57,424 bases of DNA from Gnetum montanum (taxonomy: Eukaryota; Streptophyta; Gnetopsida; Gnetales; Gnetaceae), in assembly GCA_015680685.1 (NCBI GenBank), contig MNCI01013900.1, positions 232,693 through 290,116 on the forward strand. The letters are read 5' to 3'. The notes under the pieces were generated by a model. The model had not been told where the DNA came from. It saw nothing but the letters and a program-made list of their open reading frames with translations, and searched no databases. A program made the translations under genes and the position numbers. Below are positions 46,181 through 57,424 of the stretch, one piece after another (within the stretch, counting starts at the first letter, position 1; each line of letters starts with the position of its first letter).

Positions 46181-46540
46181 TAATAAACAATAGAGTAACT
46201 CCACACCTAACCATATGAATCACAAGCATTCATTCATGATCTAGTTAGACTTTGTGGACTTAGAATTAGTTGGATGTCTTAGATAGACAAGTGCTAAGAT
46301 GCTATTTGTTATATTTCTAATCATAACTATGTGGGCTCAAGTTATATGGTTTAGTGTGACTCAAACATATGATTGTATTTTTTATTATTAAAATATTAAC
46401 ATATTAAATTTAAGTGGAGAAAATAAATCTAAACTAGCTTAAGCATAGAGTATCTTTTTTTGATTTCCACACACATGTTGAACATGTATAAACATTACTT
46501 GATTATCAAGTATTCCACTCCTAGGTGTACCAAGGGTTTT
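46181..46540 (-). repeat. 5' LTR of D, recognisable part
   Basis: Aligns with the beginning of the A and G LTRs (TAATAAACAATAGAGTAACT against TGATGAGTGGTGAGGTACCC) and later with the stretch ending in CCAAGTGTTCC. Similarity is lost after about 46540. Confidence 0.6.
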
Positions 46541-47269
46541 AGACCATGTAGGTTACTTTTAACTAGTTTTAAGACATCTAGTGTAACCCTAATGTGTGCC
46601 TTGGGACCCATTTGAAACTAGTTTAAAAATTTTCTACACAACTTACAAGAAAATTGATGCAACTTTGTTGGAAAGGTACCATCATAGGATTCCAAGCCAA
46701 AACATAGTTTAAATAGAATACTCATTGTAAAGTTATATCATAGACATCAAGAGTGAGTACAAATAGAAGATATATCAAAAATGTTAAAAATAAGATTTAT
46801 CTCCTCTACCTTAATTATCTTAGAAATTAGATGTTAATGATCAAAAGTCTTGCCCTTGCTATACTAGAAGATGATTCTCCACAACTCCTAAGACTTCCTT
46901 GGGATAAAAAAGAATAGGTGAAATAAATCTATGGTAGCAAAATTAGACAATATTTTCTTATTTATTGAGAAAAATTGGGAACTTTTTCAATGCTAGTTCC
47001 AACCCCAGATATGAAAGGAGGAGGATTTACATTAGGTTTCTAGCTATCTATAAAACCTTAGAAAATATCATGGATGATTTTTTTTCATATTTTTAGATGA
47101 TAGGGCATTTCATAGATATGGTGTGTAAAGGACATGGTAGGACATTCTATGGAAAGGGTGTGCAACATTGTCACTTGAATGTTATGAAAAGTAAATAATG
47201 GTTTCCACATTAGGGATGAGTGTATGTAAAGAAGTAAGTCTAGTTATAAAAATTTTAGATAATAACCTT
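46541..47269. other. Unassigned stretch, perhaps a diverged end of the D LTR
   Basis: No gene seen. A minus-strand TATA-like TTTTATAGATAGC lies at about 47048-47060, beyond which a short repeat occurs at 47105-47162 (CATTTCATAGATATGGTGTG, then CATTCTATGGAAAGGGTGTG). The layout would fit an LTR U3, but I cannot align it to the D 3' LTR. Confidence 0.35.
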
Positions 47270-47329
47270 TGAAATTATCAACACTTTAAAAAGATGAAGA
47301 ATCTATATTACTTACCTCTAAGAAATAAG

Positions 47330-48180
47330 ATAGAAAAGAAAAAAAAACTAAAGATTTAGGCCAAAATTACAAACTCTTTTACTCAAAAATAGAAAATCAT
47401 AAAAGTAGAATAGACATCATTGTTGATAAATTTATCAAAGATAAAGTGGTACAAGTATATCACCATGGTGATGAAATTATGAGCATCAAACTTGTGCTTG
47501 GAAATGAGATCATCAACATGATTAGCATTTATGTTTCATAGATTGTCCTAGAAAATTTCATTAAGCATGATTCTTGAAATTTTATGGATCATATGATTTA
47601 AGAAATTCCATAGCAAGAAAGCATATACATTGAAGGAAACTTTAATGATCATGTTGGATCTATTAAAATGGAATATGACAGGATTCATCGAGGACATGGA
47701 TTTGAAGAGCCCAATAATATGGAAGATTCAGCACTATAATTTATAGGTGCTTATTTCATGAAGAGAATAGAACATTTAATTACATAGAAGAGTGATATGG
47801 ATAAAACACAAATTGATTATTACTTGTTGCACAAAAGATATTGGACCATGTGCAAAGATTGCAAGGTCATATTTGGAGAATGCCTTGTAACTCAACATTA
47901 TGAATTTAGCCATAAAAGACTTCAAAGGTATTACAACAAAAGGGAATAAAGACATAAAATTGTGGAATTTGATGGAAGATAATGTCACCTTATTTAGAGA
48001 AAAATTGCTTTATGAAGGCACATAGAATTAGGATTACTCTACAAATTTAATTTAGGATCAAATGAAAAGTTTCATTTAGAAAATTAGAAAGAATATTTTG
48101 AGAAAAAAAATCCTAAAGAAGACATGGTGGTGGAGTGATGAACTATAACATGCTATCCAAAAATAGAAAAAATGCTTTAA
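47330..48180 (+). pseudogene. Endonuclease part of the LINE
   Basis: In broken frame, IIVDKFIKDKVVQVYHHGDEIMSIKL (about 47420-47500) and IEGNFNDHVGS (about 47630) match the apurinic/apyrimidinic-type endonuclease of plant RTE LINEs. In relatives the latter is GDFNGHVG, so the first Asp of that box is Asn here. Confidence 0.7.
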
Positions 48181-50000
48181 GAAATGAAAATAAAATGGTA
48201 GTTAAGAAAAAATATTGATATACAAAATGACAAAGAAGGAGGCAACTATAGCAATATTCAAAGCCAAACATAAGGCCTTGGATAGATTTAATGAGAAATT
48301 AGTCACAAAGAAAGAAGAAAAATATATTTATAAATTGAAAAAAATTCAAAATAAGAAATGTAAGAACATTAATCATGTTAAATGCATCAAGGAATTAAAT
48401 AAAAGAATTTTTGTAAAAGACATTGAAATTCTAGATAGGTGGAAAATTTATTTTTAAGAATTATTAAATGAAGAATTCCTAAGAGAATATATCCAAGAAT
48501 AAAAACAAAATTTTCGTTTGGTTAATGAAATTTCCTTCTTTGAGGTGTAGATAACCTTATCAAAGATGAAAAATTAAGAAGCTATTAGACCAAACAACAT
48601 TTTAATAGAAGCTTAGAAAGCATTATGAGATACATGAGTTTCTTGATGATACAATTATTTAACAAAATTTTGAAGGATGGAAAAATGCCCAATAATTAGA
48701 GAAAAATATTTATTGCTCTCATTTATCAAAATAAAGGAGGCATTCAAAATTATGCAAACTATAGAAGGATCAAGTTAATAAGCTACACTATGAAGCTTTA
48801 GGAGAGTCATAGAGCAAAATCTTAGACTTGATTCAACAATGTTAGAAAATCAATTTGAATTTATGCTAGGAAGTTCTACTATAGAGGCTATTTTCTTGAT
48901 ATGAACATTTATAGAGAAATTTAGAAAACATAAAAAAAATCTACATATGATCTTTATTATCTTCAAAAAAACATATGAAAGAGCACCTACAGATATCATT
49001 TGATGGATCTTATAGGGGAAAAACATCCCTGATAAATATATTAAAATGATTTAGGACATGGATGAAGGAGCTACCACTAAAATTTGAATAAGTTTTGGAA
49101 CAACATTTAATTTTTTAGTCATAGTAGGTCTACATCAAGGGTTTGTGCTTAGCTTATATTTTCCATTATTATGAATGAATTAATAAAGAAATTACAAGAT
49201 GAAATATCTTGGTGTATGCTATTTGAAGATGATATTAAGTTGGTAGATACAACTTGAGAAAAGATTACTTCTAAAATGGAGAAGTGGAGACATACTCTAC
49301 AATGAAAAAGCTTAAAAATTAGTAGAAGTAAAATAGAATATATGGAATGCAATTTTAATAGTAGCATAAATAATGATAAAATGGAGGCAACAACTCAAAG
49401 CAAAGAGGTTCTTTACTGCCAATAGTTTCATTACCTAGGATCAATCCTCCAATTAAATGATGAAATTGATAAAGATATAAGGAATAGAATTAAGGTAGGA
49501 TGGTCAAAATGGAGATAGGATAGTGGTGCTGTATGTGATAAGAAATACTAATAAAATAAAATGTAAAATGTTATAGAATAATAATTAGGTTTGTTATCTT
49601 ATATGGTATTGAATGTTGGGCAGTACAAAATAGGTATGAATAATAAATCAGTATGGTAGAAATGCAAATGCTTTGATGGATTTTGAATATTACTAGAAGA
49701 GAAACTATATAATACAAACATTAGAGGAAGACTTGGAGTGGCTTCTATTTTAGATAAGCTACAAGAATGATAACTTAGATGGTTAGAACATGTGCAAAGA
49801 AGATTAGAAAATATGCCTATAAACAAAGGTTGCTACATTACTATTCTAGGAAATCCACTAAAAGAAAGATTAAAGAAGCCATGGGAAAAATGATCAAAAA
49901 TCATTTAAAGAAACTACAAATAAATAAATATTGAGATTTTTTAAAATTCAAATGATGAAAAATAACTCATGTAGCCAACCTCATTTTGTTAGGATAAGGC
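48181..50000 (+). pseudogene. Reverse transcriptase part of the LINE
   Basis: A Lys-rich linker (48215-48457) precedes the RT. The motif WCMLFEDDIKLVD at about 49206-49245 replaces the usual LFADD form by Ala to Glu but keeps both catalytic Asp. Downstream, ISRSKIEYMECNF, YLGSILQLNDEID and ERWAV-like readings lead to a C-terminal stretch typical of this LINE group (about 49600-49900). Many stops. Confidence 0.8.
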
Positions 50001-50013
50001 TAGGATGATGATC

Positions 50014-50018
50014 ATGAT
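50014..50018. repeat. Target-site duplication of G, left copy
   Basis: ATGAT here and at 56932-56936, flanking the LTR ends. Confidence 0.85.
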
Positions 50019-50843
50019 TGATGAGCAGCAAGGTATCCCTCCACTCAACCATATGAATATGAGCATACACACATGATCCAGTCAAATTCCAAGGACTAAG
50101 TGCTTATATGTTTTCACAAAACCCGAACGGGTTAGTCAATCGTTGTCTTCCCAAGCTTACTTGTATAGCATGATTGTATCGTTAGGTAAACTTGAGGTAT
50201 ATGATTTTTATATATTTTCTGATGTTTTATGTCCTGGTGCTATAAAGGGAGAAGTGAACTAATTAAGTAACTAATTTAATTTAACTAATCGAATATGCTC
50301 TAACTAGTCCTAACACCAGCATTCGTTCCCACTTGTCGTACACATCCTAAACCAGTGCAACACTACTGGGATTACCAAATGCTAATTGTTACTAGGTTAC
50401 CAAGTGTTCCACGCATGCTCAAAGTGGTCGTACTGAGTGTGCTTACTTGGGAGAGTTAACAAGGTGAGAGAGAGAACATTAATTAATTAAGTAAAGCATT
50501 AAATAACTATAAACAACATTAAATAAGCTATTCTGAATGCTGTAAGGTTTATCACAAAGTTCATATTTATTTTCGACCACAAGGTGTGCTCCAATACACA
50601 ATGCTTGAATAAATATTCGTTTACTTTATGACTCCTACTATGGGCACTTAGAAATAATTTTGACTCTAAGGAAGGAAAACTACAAGTGTTTGGGTAAGGG
50701 ACTAAGTCTAACTATGCAAACCAAGTGCGCCCGCCTCTTATTTATAGGTAATGGGGTAGGTCTCGACATAGGATGCCTAATATTGCTTAGTGAGATCCAA
50801 TATTGTGAATGCAGTATCACAACCCCGATATCATGTTTCATCA
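50019..50843 (-). repeat. 3' LTR of G
   Basis: 825 bp, TGATGAGCAG...TTCATCA. The minus-strand TATA box is at about 50739-50746. U3 contains GATATC/AATATT words and is shorter than the 5' copy. Confidence 0.9.
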
Positions 50844-50855
50844 TACCCCCATGAC
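50844..50855 (-). other. Polypurine tract of G
   Basis: Minus strand CATGGGGGTA beside the 3' LTR. Confidence 0.75.
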
Positions 50856-52709
50856 TAAATGAAAACTCGTCCTTAAGTTCCTTACAAAATATTGGGAAGG
50901 TATGGGATTATTGACTGAATGACAATTGACAGTGACATGGGATGACAGACTCAAAGTGCCTCGAGAACAGATCGACAAATATATTACAGCATTGGTGTTC
51001 ATGCCCATTGTGGTGAACACTATACATAGATGACACCCAAGCCTTCATTCGACAACTTGAAGAGAGAGAGAAAGAGAAAAGAAAATGAGGCGCATTGCTG
51101 CCAATGTTAGAATTTTGCACTCCATTATTTATCCATAGCCACATGATGAAGCATGTTCCTTGCATAACTACTCCTGCTCTAGTCCATCTTGAGTGCTCCC
51201 CTTCTATCTTAGTTCATTGTTCATGTGATCACCATCTACACACACAACATAGTCATGAATTAGCAAGGATTGATAAGATACAATGTAGTTGATACCTTGG
51301 CCCAATATGAAGTACCTTGGCTAGGTTGTGGGTATGGAAAATACTATGTTAGAGGTTTATGATTGATAAATACCCAAGGTGTAGGGGTAAGATAGGTATG
51401 GAATGGAAAAATTTGTAACAAGTCCCCCATGACTAATAGCCAACCTCTGGTAGCAAGAAGATGTAAAAACTGAAGGAACAAGAAAGATGAGAGAAATAAC
51501 AATAATGAAGCCAATAAAATGGATGTCATGGATGGGGATGAAATGAGAAATTCTTGATTGCAAAGAATGTTTAAAGGAAAGAACTTAATGATTGTACCAT
51601 AAAGGAATGTCAGTGGGTCCTCCCCAAAGCAGGCTCATGCCTTTTATGCCCTGATAGATCCACAAACCAAAGAATCCATAGGCTCTAGGAGTGATGTATG
51701 GAATAATGATTAACTTACCCACAATAAGTTACCAAAGATGAACAATGCCTCAACCAAGACATAGACTAATCATAAAACTAGCAATGAGGTGGAATATGGG
51801 AAGAAATATGGAAAGGGAGGAGAAAATAGAATGGAATCCCAAGAGCAAGGTTGTGTAAATTCCATTGTGTATTATATGGTTACGATGATTGAATATAATT
51901 CATTCCAAATCCAAATTCAACAAATCACATTCAGTGACCTTGCATCAATACATTTGACCAACCTGTCCTCTTGAAGTAACAAGAATGAATTCATACAGTC
52001 ACCACCATTCCAAGGAAAGAAAGATAGAGCAGCAAGAAGTGAGAAAGGGCCTTAGTTAGAGGGAACCTTTAGGCATGGGTAACATGTCTTTCCAGTGCCA
52101 TAACTAGTGCTTGTAGCCCATATTTCGTTATTATGTCTAAGGGGTGTGCTTTGAATTCTCACCCATTTTTTTTTATGTAAGAACCACACCATGCAAAGAC
52201 TTATTTAATTCATTTAACATCTTGATGTTTATTCAACGACAAAATGGCAGAAAACCCATGAAAAGCATCCAAGTACCCAAGAGAATAGCTAGCACAAGTA
52301 TGTCGAATCCCCTTGAAGTCACACCCTTTTCAACCATTGAGTCCTTCCTTGGTTTGAAGAATACCAAGTCACCAATTCATTAATAAGTTTATTTAGAAAA
52401 ATGAATAGTACATTTCCAAGACAAGGGAGACCATAGAGTTGAATGGAGGAATGGATAACATGGACTCATTGCCTATTTTATCAAAATAACCATATCTTAG
52501 TATCAACATTGAAAATCAAAGGTAAAAACCCAACATTAACAATCAACACCATTATAGTACAATCCACCATCATGAGCACTTATTGTATGATGAATGAAAG
52601 AAAATCAAACAAAGAAATAGTAAAAATGTGAACGATGGTGTAAAACAAAAATAAGTAAAATTGAAAAGATGTGTAAAAAAATACAAAAAGAGCTGAGGGC
52701 TTAGAATGG
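50856..52709. other. Non-coding 3' region of G
   Basis: About 1.85 kb between the integrase remnant and the polypurine tract. The inner part (51350-52700) matches the spacer of D. The outer part begins like the 3' untranslated stretch of C. The extra ORF that should lie between is missing. Contains a GA-rich run at about 51060-51090. No gene seen. Confidence 0.5.
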
Positions 52710-53470
52710 TTAGCATTGGTGGCCATCTCCCCCATGACTAAGTTGGAAGGGGGAGATCCGAAACAACGAGCAGGGTTCTCCACCAATAGAGGTAGTATTG
52801 GTATTGGCTATTCTAGGCTCATGGAAAGGTTTGGTTTGTTGGGTGTTGACCAACAATTTCTTATTCAGGCTCTCAAGTTTGTAAATCATCATAGCCCCTG
52901 AAGGAAAAGTTGCATGAAAAATATAAGGTCCTTCCCATAGTGTTTGAAACTTAGTGTGTTGTGGCACATGTGTGAGGTTCAAATAAAGAAACTTATCTCT
53001 CCGCTGGTATTTATCTTTTCTAGCTTTCAGGTCATGACATTGTTTATTAAAGGCCTTATCTAATTCATTAGATGATAGGATAGCTAATTGATTTTCATCT
53101 AGCAAGTTAAGGTTCATCAACCACTCTTTCTATGCTAGATTAAGGTCAAGGTTGAGATTGCATGTCATGGATAGTGTATGGAGCTTTGCTTGAATGGGAG
53201 CAGTGATGGATTGGTCAGCCAGCTCTAAATGTATGTTACTCTTTTTTAGTGAAGGCAGGTTCCAAGCTTTATACATTTCTACAGAGATTAAGTTGACACC
53301 AGAACTTGAATCTAAAAGAGCTTTGCAAGGTTCATTCACAACGATTTGTAAATATATAAGAGGACTCCCAGGATCAAATAATTTCCTAGGAAGATGCCCA
53401 GCCTTAATCCAATCGGTAATGGTATGCATCAACATGATCTTGTGCGTTGCATATGGGCTTTGGTTTAAAG
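52710..53470 (-). pseudogene. Protease joined to the integrase C-terminal domain (G)
   Basis: On the minus strand 53435-53130 reads CKALLDSSSGVNLIS, an aspartic protease active site with the usual DLGA/DLGS changed to DSSS. After one TAG stop the same frame continues (53120-52710) into KFLYLNLTHVP, FQTLWEGPYIF and FPSGAMMIYKL, the C-terminal domain of Athila-type integrase. The roughly 3 kb of RT, RNase H and integrase core seen in C are absent. The deletion is frame-neutral, which may be chance. Confidence 0.75.
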
Positions 53471-55964
53471 GGAGTTATGAAGTTTTGAATGATGGTGAGG
53501 CCTTTGGAGAGTTAGCCGCTTGTGACTGCAAGGACTTGGTTGGAATATCGATCCTAAAGAAAGATCTCTTCTTTACATGGTTGTCCAAAACAACAGTAGG
53601 GTGAGGATTAATAGCCCTTGTAGCATTACGTTGCTGTGGCTAGGCAGGGAGCTCACCCTGCATGGCTGGAGTAAGTGGTAATGGAGTTAAGGGTGGAAGA
53701 GATGCAGCTAGATGAGAAGGATGGTATGTTTGTGGAACATCACCCCTAGGAGAAGGAGTTTTATAATACTCATGGGCTTGGTAGTGAGGCTGAAGGTGAT
53801 GTAACTAGTAGAGTCATGTGGAGAGATCGGTTGCTGCATGTAGTATCCATACTAGTCAAGTTGATGGTAAGGGTACTATTGATGTGGTGGTGGCATTCCC
53901 CATGATTGTGGGTGTTGCCACTATTGATACTACTCATTTGGTTGTGGTGGAGTTCCACTTGGATAATATATCATGGGTTGGTGGAACTACCTTGGGTTGC
54001 CTTGGGGATAAGGTAACCTTTGGGGTATTTGCCTTCTGTTTAATTGTGGGTTGAGTGCATACATCCCAGACTCCTACAGATGTGAAATTATAGGGCAACA
54101 TCCCTTAGGATGGTTATATTGGCATATCTCACATCCACCGTCATTTTCTGTATCTGAATCCACAACCTCTTTGATGATGGCAACTTTGCCCTTACCTTTG
54201 TTATGTGCATATTCAGCTTCTCTCTTTTTTCTCCTTTCTCGATCACTACCTTCCTCTCTAGACTCCTCTACTATTTTGAGAACTATTTGAAATCTATTAT
54301 CTAAGGAGTCCCACATTTGGTCCACCTTTGCCAATACTTTCAATGCAAGTTTTAAATGGGCAAGGTTTTCCTATTCATCATCTCTTCAAGTGGTGACTCT
54401 TCTTCATCCTCACAAAATCTAACTCCCTTCTTTTGAAGGAAAGGATCTCTATTATATTCTTCCACACTCTTTCTTTTCCTTAACTCACCTTCCTCTTTAG
54501 CAACTTGCTCCAACAATCTTTGTACTTGATGGACCCTAACCTCATATAGCCTTGGGCATAATTCCCAAGGGTTCTTCACATTTCATGCCTAAGCCCATCT
54601 ACAAGATGGTGTAGTTGTTTCCTTTGCAAGTAACCATGGCCTGGGCAATGATGTAATAGTGCATAATATTAGCCCATGGTAGCATCCAAGGGTTTGTGTC
54701 CTCCTTGTTTTCATCCTTGGATTTGCTTCCACAAGTTGAGCACTCATGAGTATGTCTGATACTTATCATTGAATAGTTCTAACATGGTACTCCATTGGCA
54801 TATGGATTTTGGTTCTAAGGACTAGTACTAGCTTTCCACTTCCTTGATCAATGTCCATGGAAAAAACTTGAGTTTTTTCCACTCATTTTCTATGTTTTAC
54901 AAGGCAAATTCATCATGAAATACTTGCAAATGATTTTGAGAATCTGCGTTGTATTCCCCTTCAAATTGTGGGATATTGTTCATGTCTAATTTTTTGATCC
55001 TGCTATCTTTTTGGTGTCTTTTTGGGATTCTAATGGCCTTAGTTATATCAGGCATACTTTAGGTAATGAGTAGGGGTTCATCGTGATCATACTATCTATG
55101 GCATCTATGATGCCTATGTTGTTCCCTACTCTTCCTCCTTTTATGATGAGTTTCTCTAGAATGCCCTCGTCCCCTTTCTTGGCTGCTTTGTCTATGATTC
55201 TTGTTTCATTTACCATTATCCTCAAGGTCTTTTCCTTTGCAACTGTGTTTAGATCCTGAAGGAAAGGATGAAGGAGATGATGAAGGTAAAGAAGAAGGAG
55301 GTCCATCATCATGATGGTACCTGCTTTCTTCTCTTCGATGGTCATGGACTTGATCATGGTTATGATCAAAATGTCCATCTTTGTCATGTGTTTGTGTTTC
55401 TTTTTCAAACCCTTTGTGTCCATTGGTACCAAAATCTAGTTTATGGATAGTTGAGTGAAGATTTTGATACATCACCCCTTGATTGAAGTCAATGGGAGGA
55501 ACACCAGTGTGTGGGAGACTTCTTGAGGCAGGTTCACCACCCTCATTTTCACCTATGACATACGGGACATTCTGGGACAACTTCCCCTTCATGGATTCAA
55601 AACATCTCTCCTATTGTAGATCCCTTTGACATTGTACCTCCATGGGTCAATACTCTCTCAAGTCATGATCATGCACAACATATTTTTCCTGAAAGTGTTG
55701 CATACCAATTCATGTGAGAGCATGAAGAAGCATGCTCGGGATTGAGCAATTGAGAGGTAACACGATGTTATCTTCTAAATCACACCAATGTAGTTGTTCA
55801 TCCTGGTGGATGATAAAGGTAAAGTTTGGTATATACTTATCAGAATGAACATATACCACATGAAACTTTTGGGGGACTAATATATTATCATGTGTACTAT
55901 GCCTTCGATTGTTCCCTGTATCAGACCTAGGCAGTGAAACACTCTCGTAAGAAGAAGGAGACAT
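53471..55964 (-). pseudogene. gag: gag of G
   Basis: ATG at 55964-55962 (MSPSSYESVSLPRS). N-terminal HQDEQLHWCDLEDNI at about 55830-55790; an in-frame segment (55592-55206) with the His/Asp/Arg and Ser/Pro-rich region; then, after frameshifts, 54579-54352 and 54343-54074, ending in the zinc knuckle CEICQYNHPKGCC. The His/Pro-rich tail runs to about 53770. The N-terminal half is in one frame for at least 250 codons. Confidence 0.8.
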
Positions 55965-56069
55965 AATTGGCTATTTAGTGTGCAATACTTTTTGTTTTAG
56001 ATAACCAACCCTAAGGGTTCGTTCCAATGATGGAAAGATTTCCTAAGTTCTAGCTAGCACACAAACAAC

Positions 56070-56092
56070 AAAGTCCCTGACAATAGTGCCAA
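56070..56092 (-). other. Primer-binding site of G (tRNA-Asp-like)
   Basis: Minus strand TTGGCACTATTGTCAGGGAC next to the LTR. Confidence 0.75.
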
Positions 56093-56931
56093 TGATGAGT
56101 GGCGGGGTATCCCTCCACTCAACCATACGAATATGAGCATACACACACGATCCAGTCAAATTCCAAGGACTAAGTGCTTATATGTTTTCACAGAACCCGA
56201 ATGGGTTAGTCAATCGTTGTCTTCCCAAGATTACTTATATAGCATGATTGTATGGTTAGGTAAACTTGAGGTATATGATTTTTATATTTTTTTTGATGTT
56301 TTATGTCCTGGTGCTACAAAGGGAGAAGTGAACTAATTAAGTAACTAATTTAATTTAACTAATTGACTATGCTGTATCTAGTCCTAACACCAACATTCAT
56401 TCCCACTTGCTATACACATCCTGAACTAGTGCAACACTACTGGGATTACCAAACACTAATCGTTATTGGGTTACCAAGGATTCCACGCATGCAAAGTGGT
56501 TATACTAAGTGTGCTTACTTGGGAGAGTTAACAAGGTGAGAGAGAGAGAACATTAATTAACTAAGGAAAGCATTAAATAACTGTAAATAACATTAAATAA
56601 GATATTATGAATGCTGAAAGGTTTATCATAAAGTTCATCTTTATTTCTGGCCACAAGGGGTGCTCAGGTACACAATGCTCGAATAAAGATCCGTTCACTT
56701 TATGACTCCTACTACGAGCACTCAGAAATAATTCTAACTCTGAGGAAGGAAAACTGCAAGGGTTCGGGTAAGGGACTAAGACTAACTATGCAAACCAAGA
56801 GTGCCCACATCTTATTTATAGGTAATGGGACAGGTCCCAACATCGGATGCCCCATATCACTTAGTGAGCTCTGATATCTTGAACCTGATATCATGAATGG
56901 GATATCATGACCCCGATATTGTGGTTCATCA
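56093..56931 (-). repeat. 5' LTR of G
   Basis: 839 bp. The minus-strand TATA box is at about 56813-56820. The U3 array (56821-56931) has CTGATATCTTG, CTGATATCATG, GGATATCATG and CGATATTG. Confidence 0.9.
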
Positions 56932-57424
56932 ATGATGATGATAAAAAAATTAGAAAATCAATGATGGAAATAATTTAATAATAAATAGATTTCTATTTTG
57001 GTTTCACATGACATGTGATAGGGATTTTAGAAACTTTATTAAATGTCCTAGGTCTCATTTCTATTATTTTCAATAAAATAATCTTATTCTACATCGATTA
57101 GAGGGTCTCTACCTCATATCAAAATAATTAAAAATATTACTTGTAATGATTCATAGTGGGACCCATATCTAATCAAACTATTCTTATCCAAAGTCATCAA
57201 GAGTTAATAAATTATAAGATAAGTACAAAAGATTCATTACTTAAAAAAGAAAAAGACATGTTAAAATTTTATTTTATGTTTCATGGACAACTTTAATTAG
57301 TCAAGGATCTTGTGATCATAGGTTTAATATTTAACATATTGTTAATTAAATAATAATTTATAAGGTGCACATCATATGTAAGCCTTATCATAGATTCATA
57401 TCTTTCCTTTTTGGTCTTACATGT
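56932..57424. other. End of the LINE tail and flanking DNA
   Basis: ATGATGATGAT and an A run complete the LINE 3' end. The following roughly 480 bases are AT-rich with no gene, LTR end or repeat that I recognise. Confidence 0.5.

Larger units (their letters stand above)
47270..50013 (+). mobile_element. RTE-type LINE, 5'-truncated
   Basis: Non-LTR retrotransposon on the plus strand: endonuclease, then RT, then a C-terminal region, ending in a GAT-repeat tail (GATGATGATCATGAT) typical of plant RTE elements. The tail is split by the insertion of G and continues at 56932 (ATGATGATGAT) before an A run. The left end is approximate, since no clear start of the endonuclease is seen. Confidence 0.8.
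50019..56931 (-). mobile_element. G: Athila-like element with most of pol and the extra ORF deleted
   Basis: 6913 bp, LTRs 56093-56931 (5') and 50019-50843 (3'), a tRNA-Asp-like primer site, a polypurine tract and a perfect ATGAT duplication. gag is fairly complete, followed by protease and then directly by the integrase C-terminal domain: RT, RNase H and the integrase core are gone. The two LTRs are the most alike pair in the window by eye, so G is probably the youngest insertion here. Confidence 0.9.

Noticed and set aside
46181-57424. Host gene or tRNA gene in the right part
   Set aside because: No tRNA fold, splice-site series or host protein motif was seen. All coding traces belong to the LINE or to G.

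Overview
The window looks like intergenic DNA from a large plant genome. It holds no host gene I can recognise. It is AT-rich and almost entirely made of nested, decayed retrotransposons: Athila-like Ty3/gypsy elements whose primer-binding site resembles the 3' end of tRNA-Asp, one Ty3/gypsy element of chromovirus type with a tRNA-iMet-like site, one Ty1/copia relative with a tRNA-iMet-like site, and one RTE-type LINE. The depth of nesting and the age of the copies would suit a gymnosperm, but that is inference. Every coding region is broken by stops or frameshifts, so nothing here is expected to make a full-length protein.

Layout, using my own labels. A0 (1-394, minus) is an LTR running off the left edge, inserted in the gag of A (395-3475, minus). 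A is inserted in the 3' LTR of D, the oldest element (minus). D is scattered over 3476-6710, 32730-37596 and 43643-46540, and once its insertions are removed its internal part is about 10 kb in the order gag, RT/RNase H, integrase, internal promoter, extra 3' ORF. H, a chromovirus-type element (plus, 6711-32729), sits inside the extra ORF of D. H in turn received B (plus, 8886-18047, perfect 5-bp duplication GTAAT) near its gag/protease junction and C (minus, 21138-31438) near the end of its integrase. E, a copia element lacking pol (minus, 37597-43637), sits in the RT of D. A LINE (plus, about 47270-50013) follows, and its GAT-repeat tail received G (minus, 50019-56931, perfect duplication ATGAT).

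How the parts relate: A0, A, B, C, D and G share LTR ends (TGATGA...TCATCA), a tRNA-Asp-like primer site where the 5' internal junction is visible, a related gag where it is present, and a similar polypurine tract. They differ sharply in the short stretch upstream of the TATA box, where each subfamily carries its own reiterated, often palindromic word (GTATAC, TCTAATTTTAGAGA, GATATC, GTTAAC-like, ATCAATG). B, C and D also carry an extra ORF 3' of the pol position, with a conserved C-terminal motif and a coiled-coil-like middle.

The most interesting signal is that B, D and the unrelated copia element E each appear to have a second, internal TATA promoter just ahead of the extra ORF, and this promoter repeats the same word found in that element's own LTR. 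In B, and probably in D, the extra ORF is preceded by a likely 5'-UTR intron whose acceptor abuts the start codon. This resembles in outline the internal promoter of foamy viruses, but all of it was read by eye and needs alignment and transcript data.
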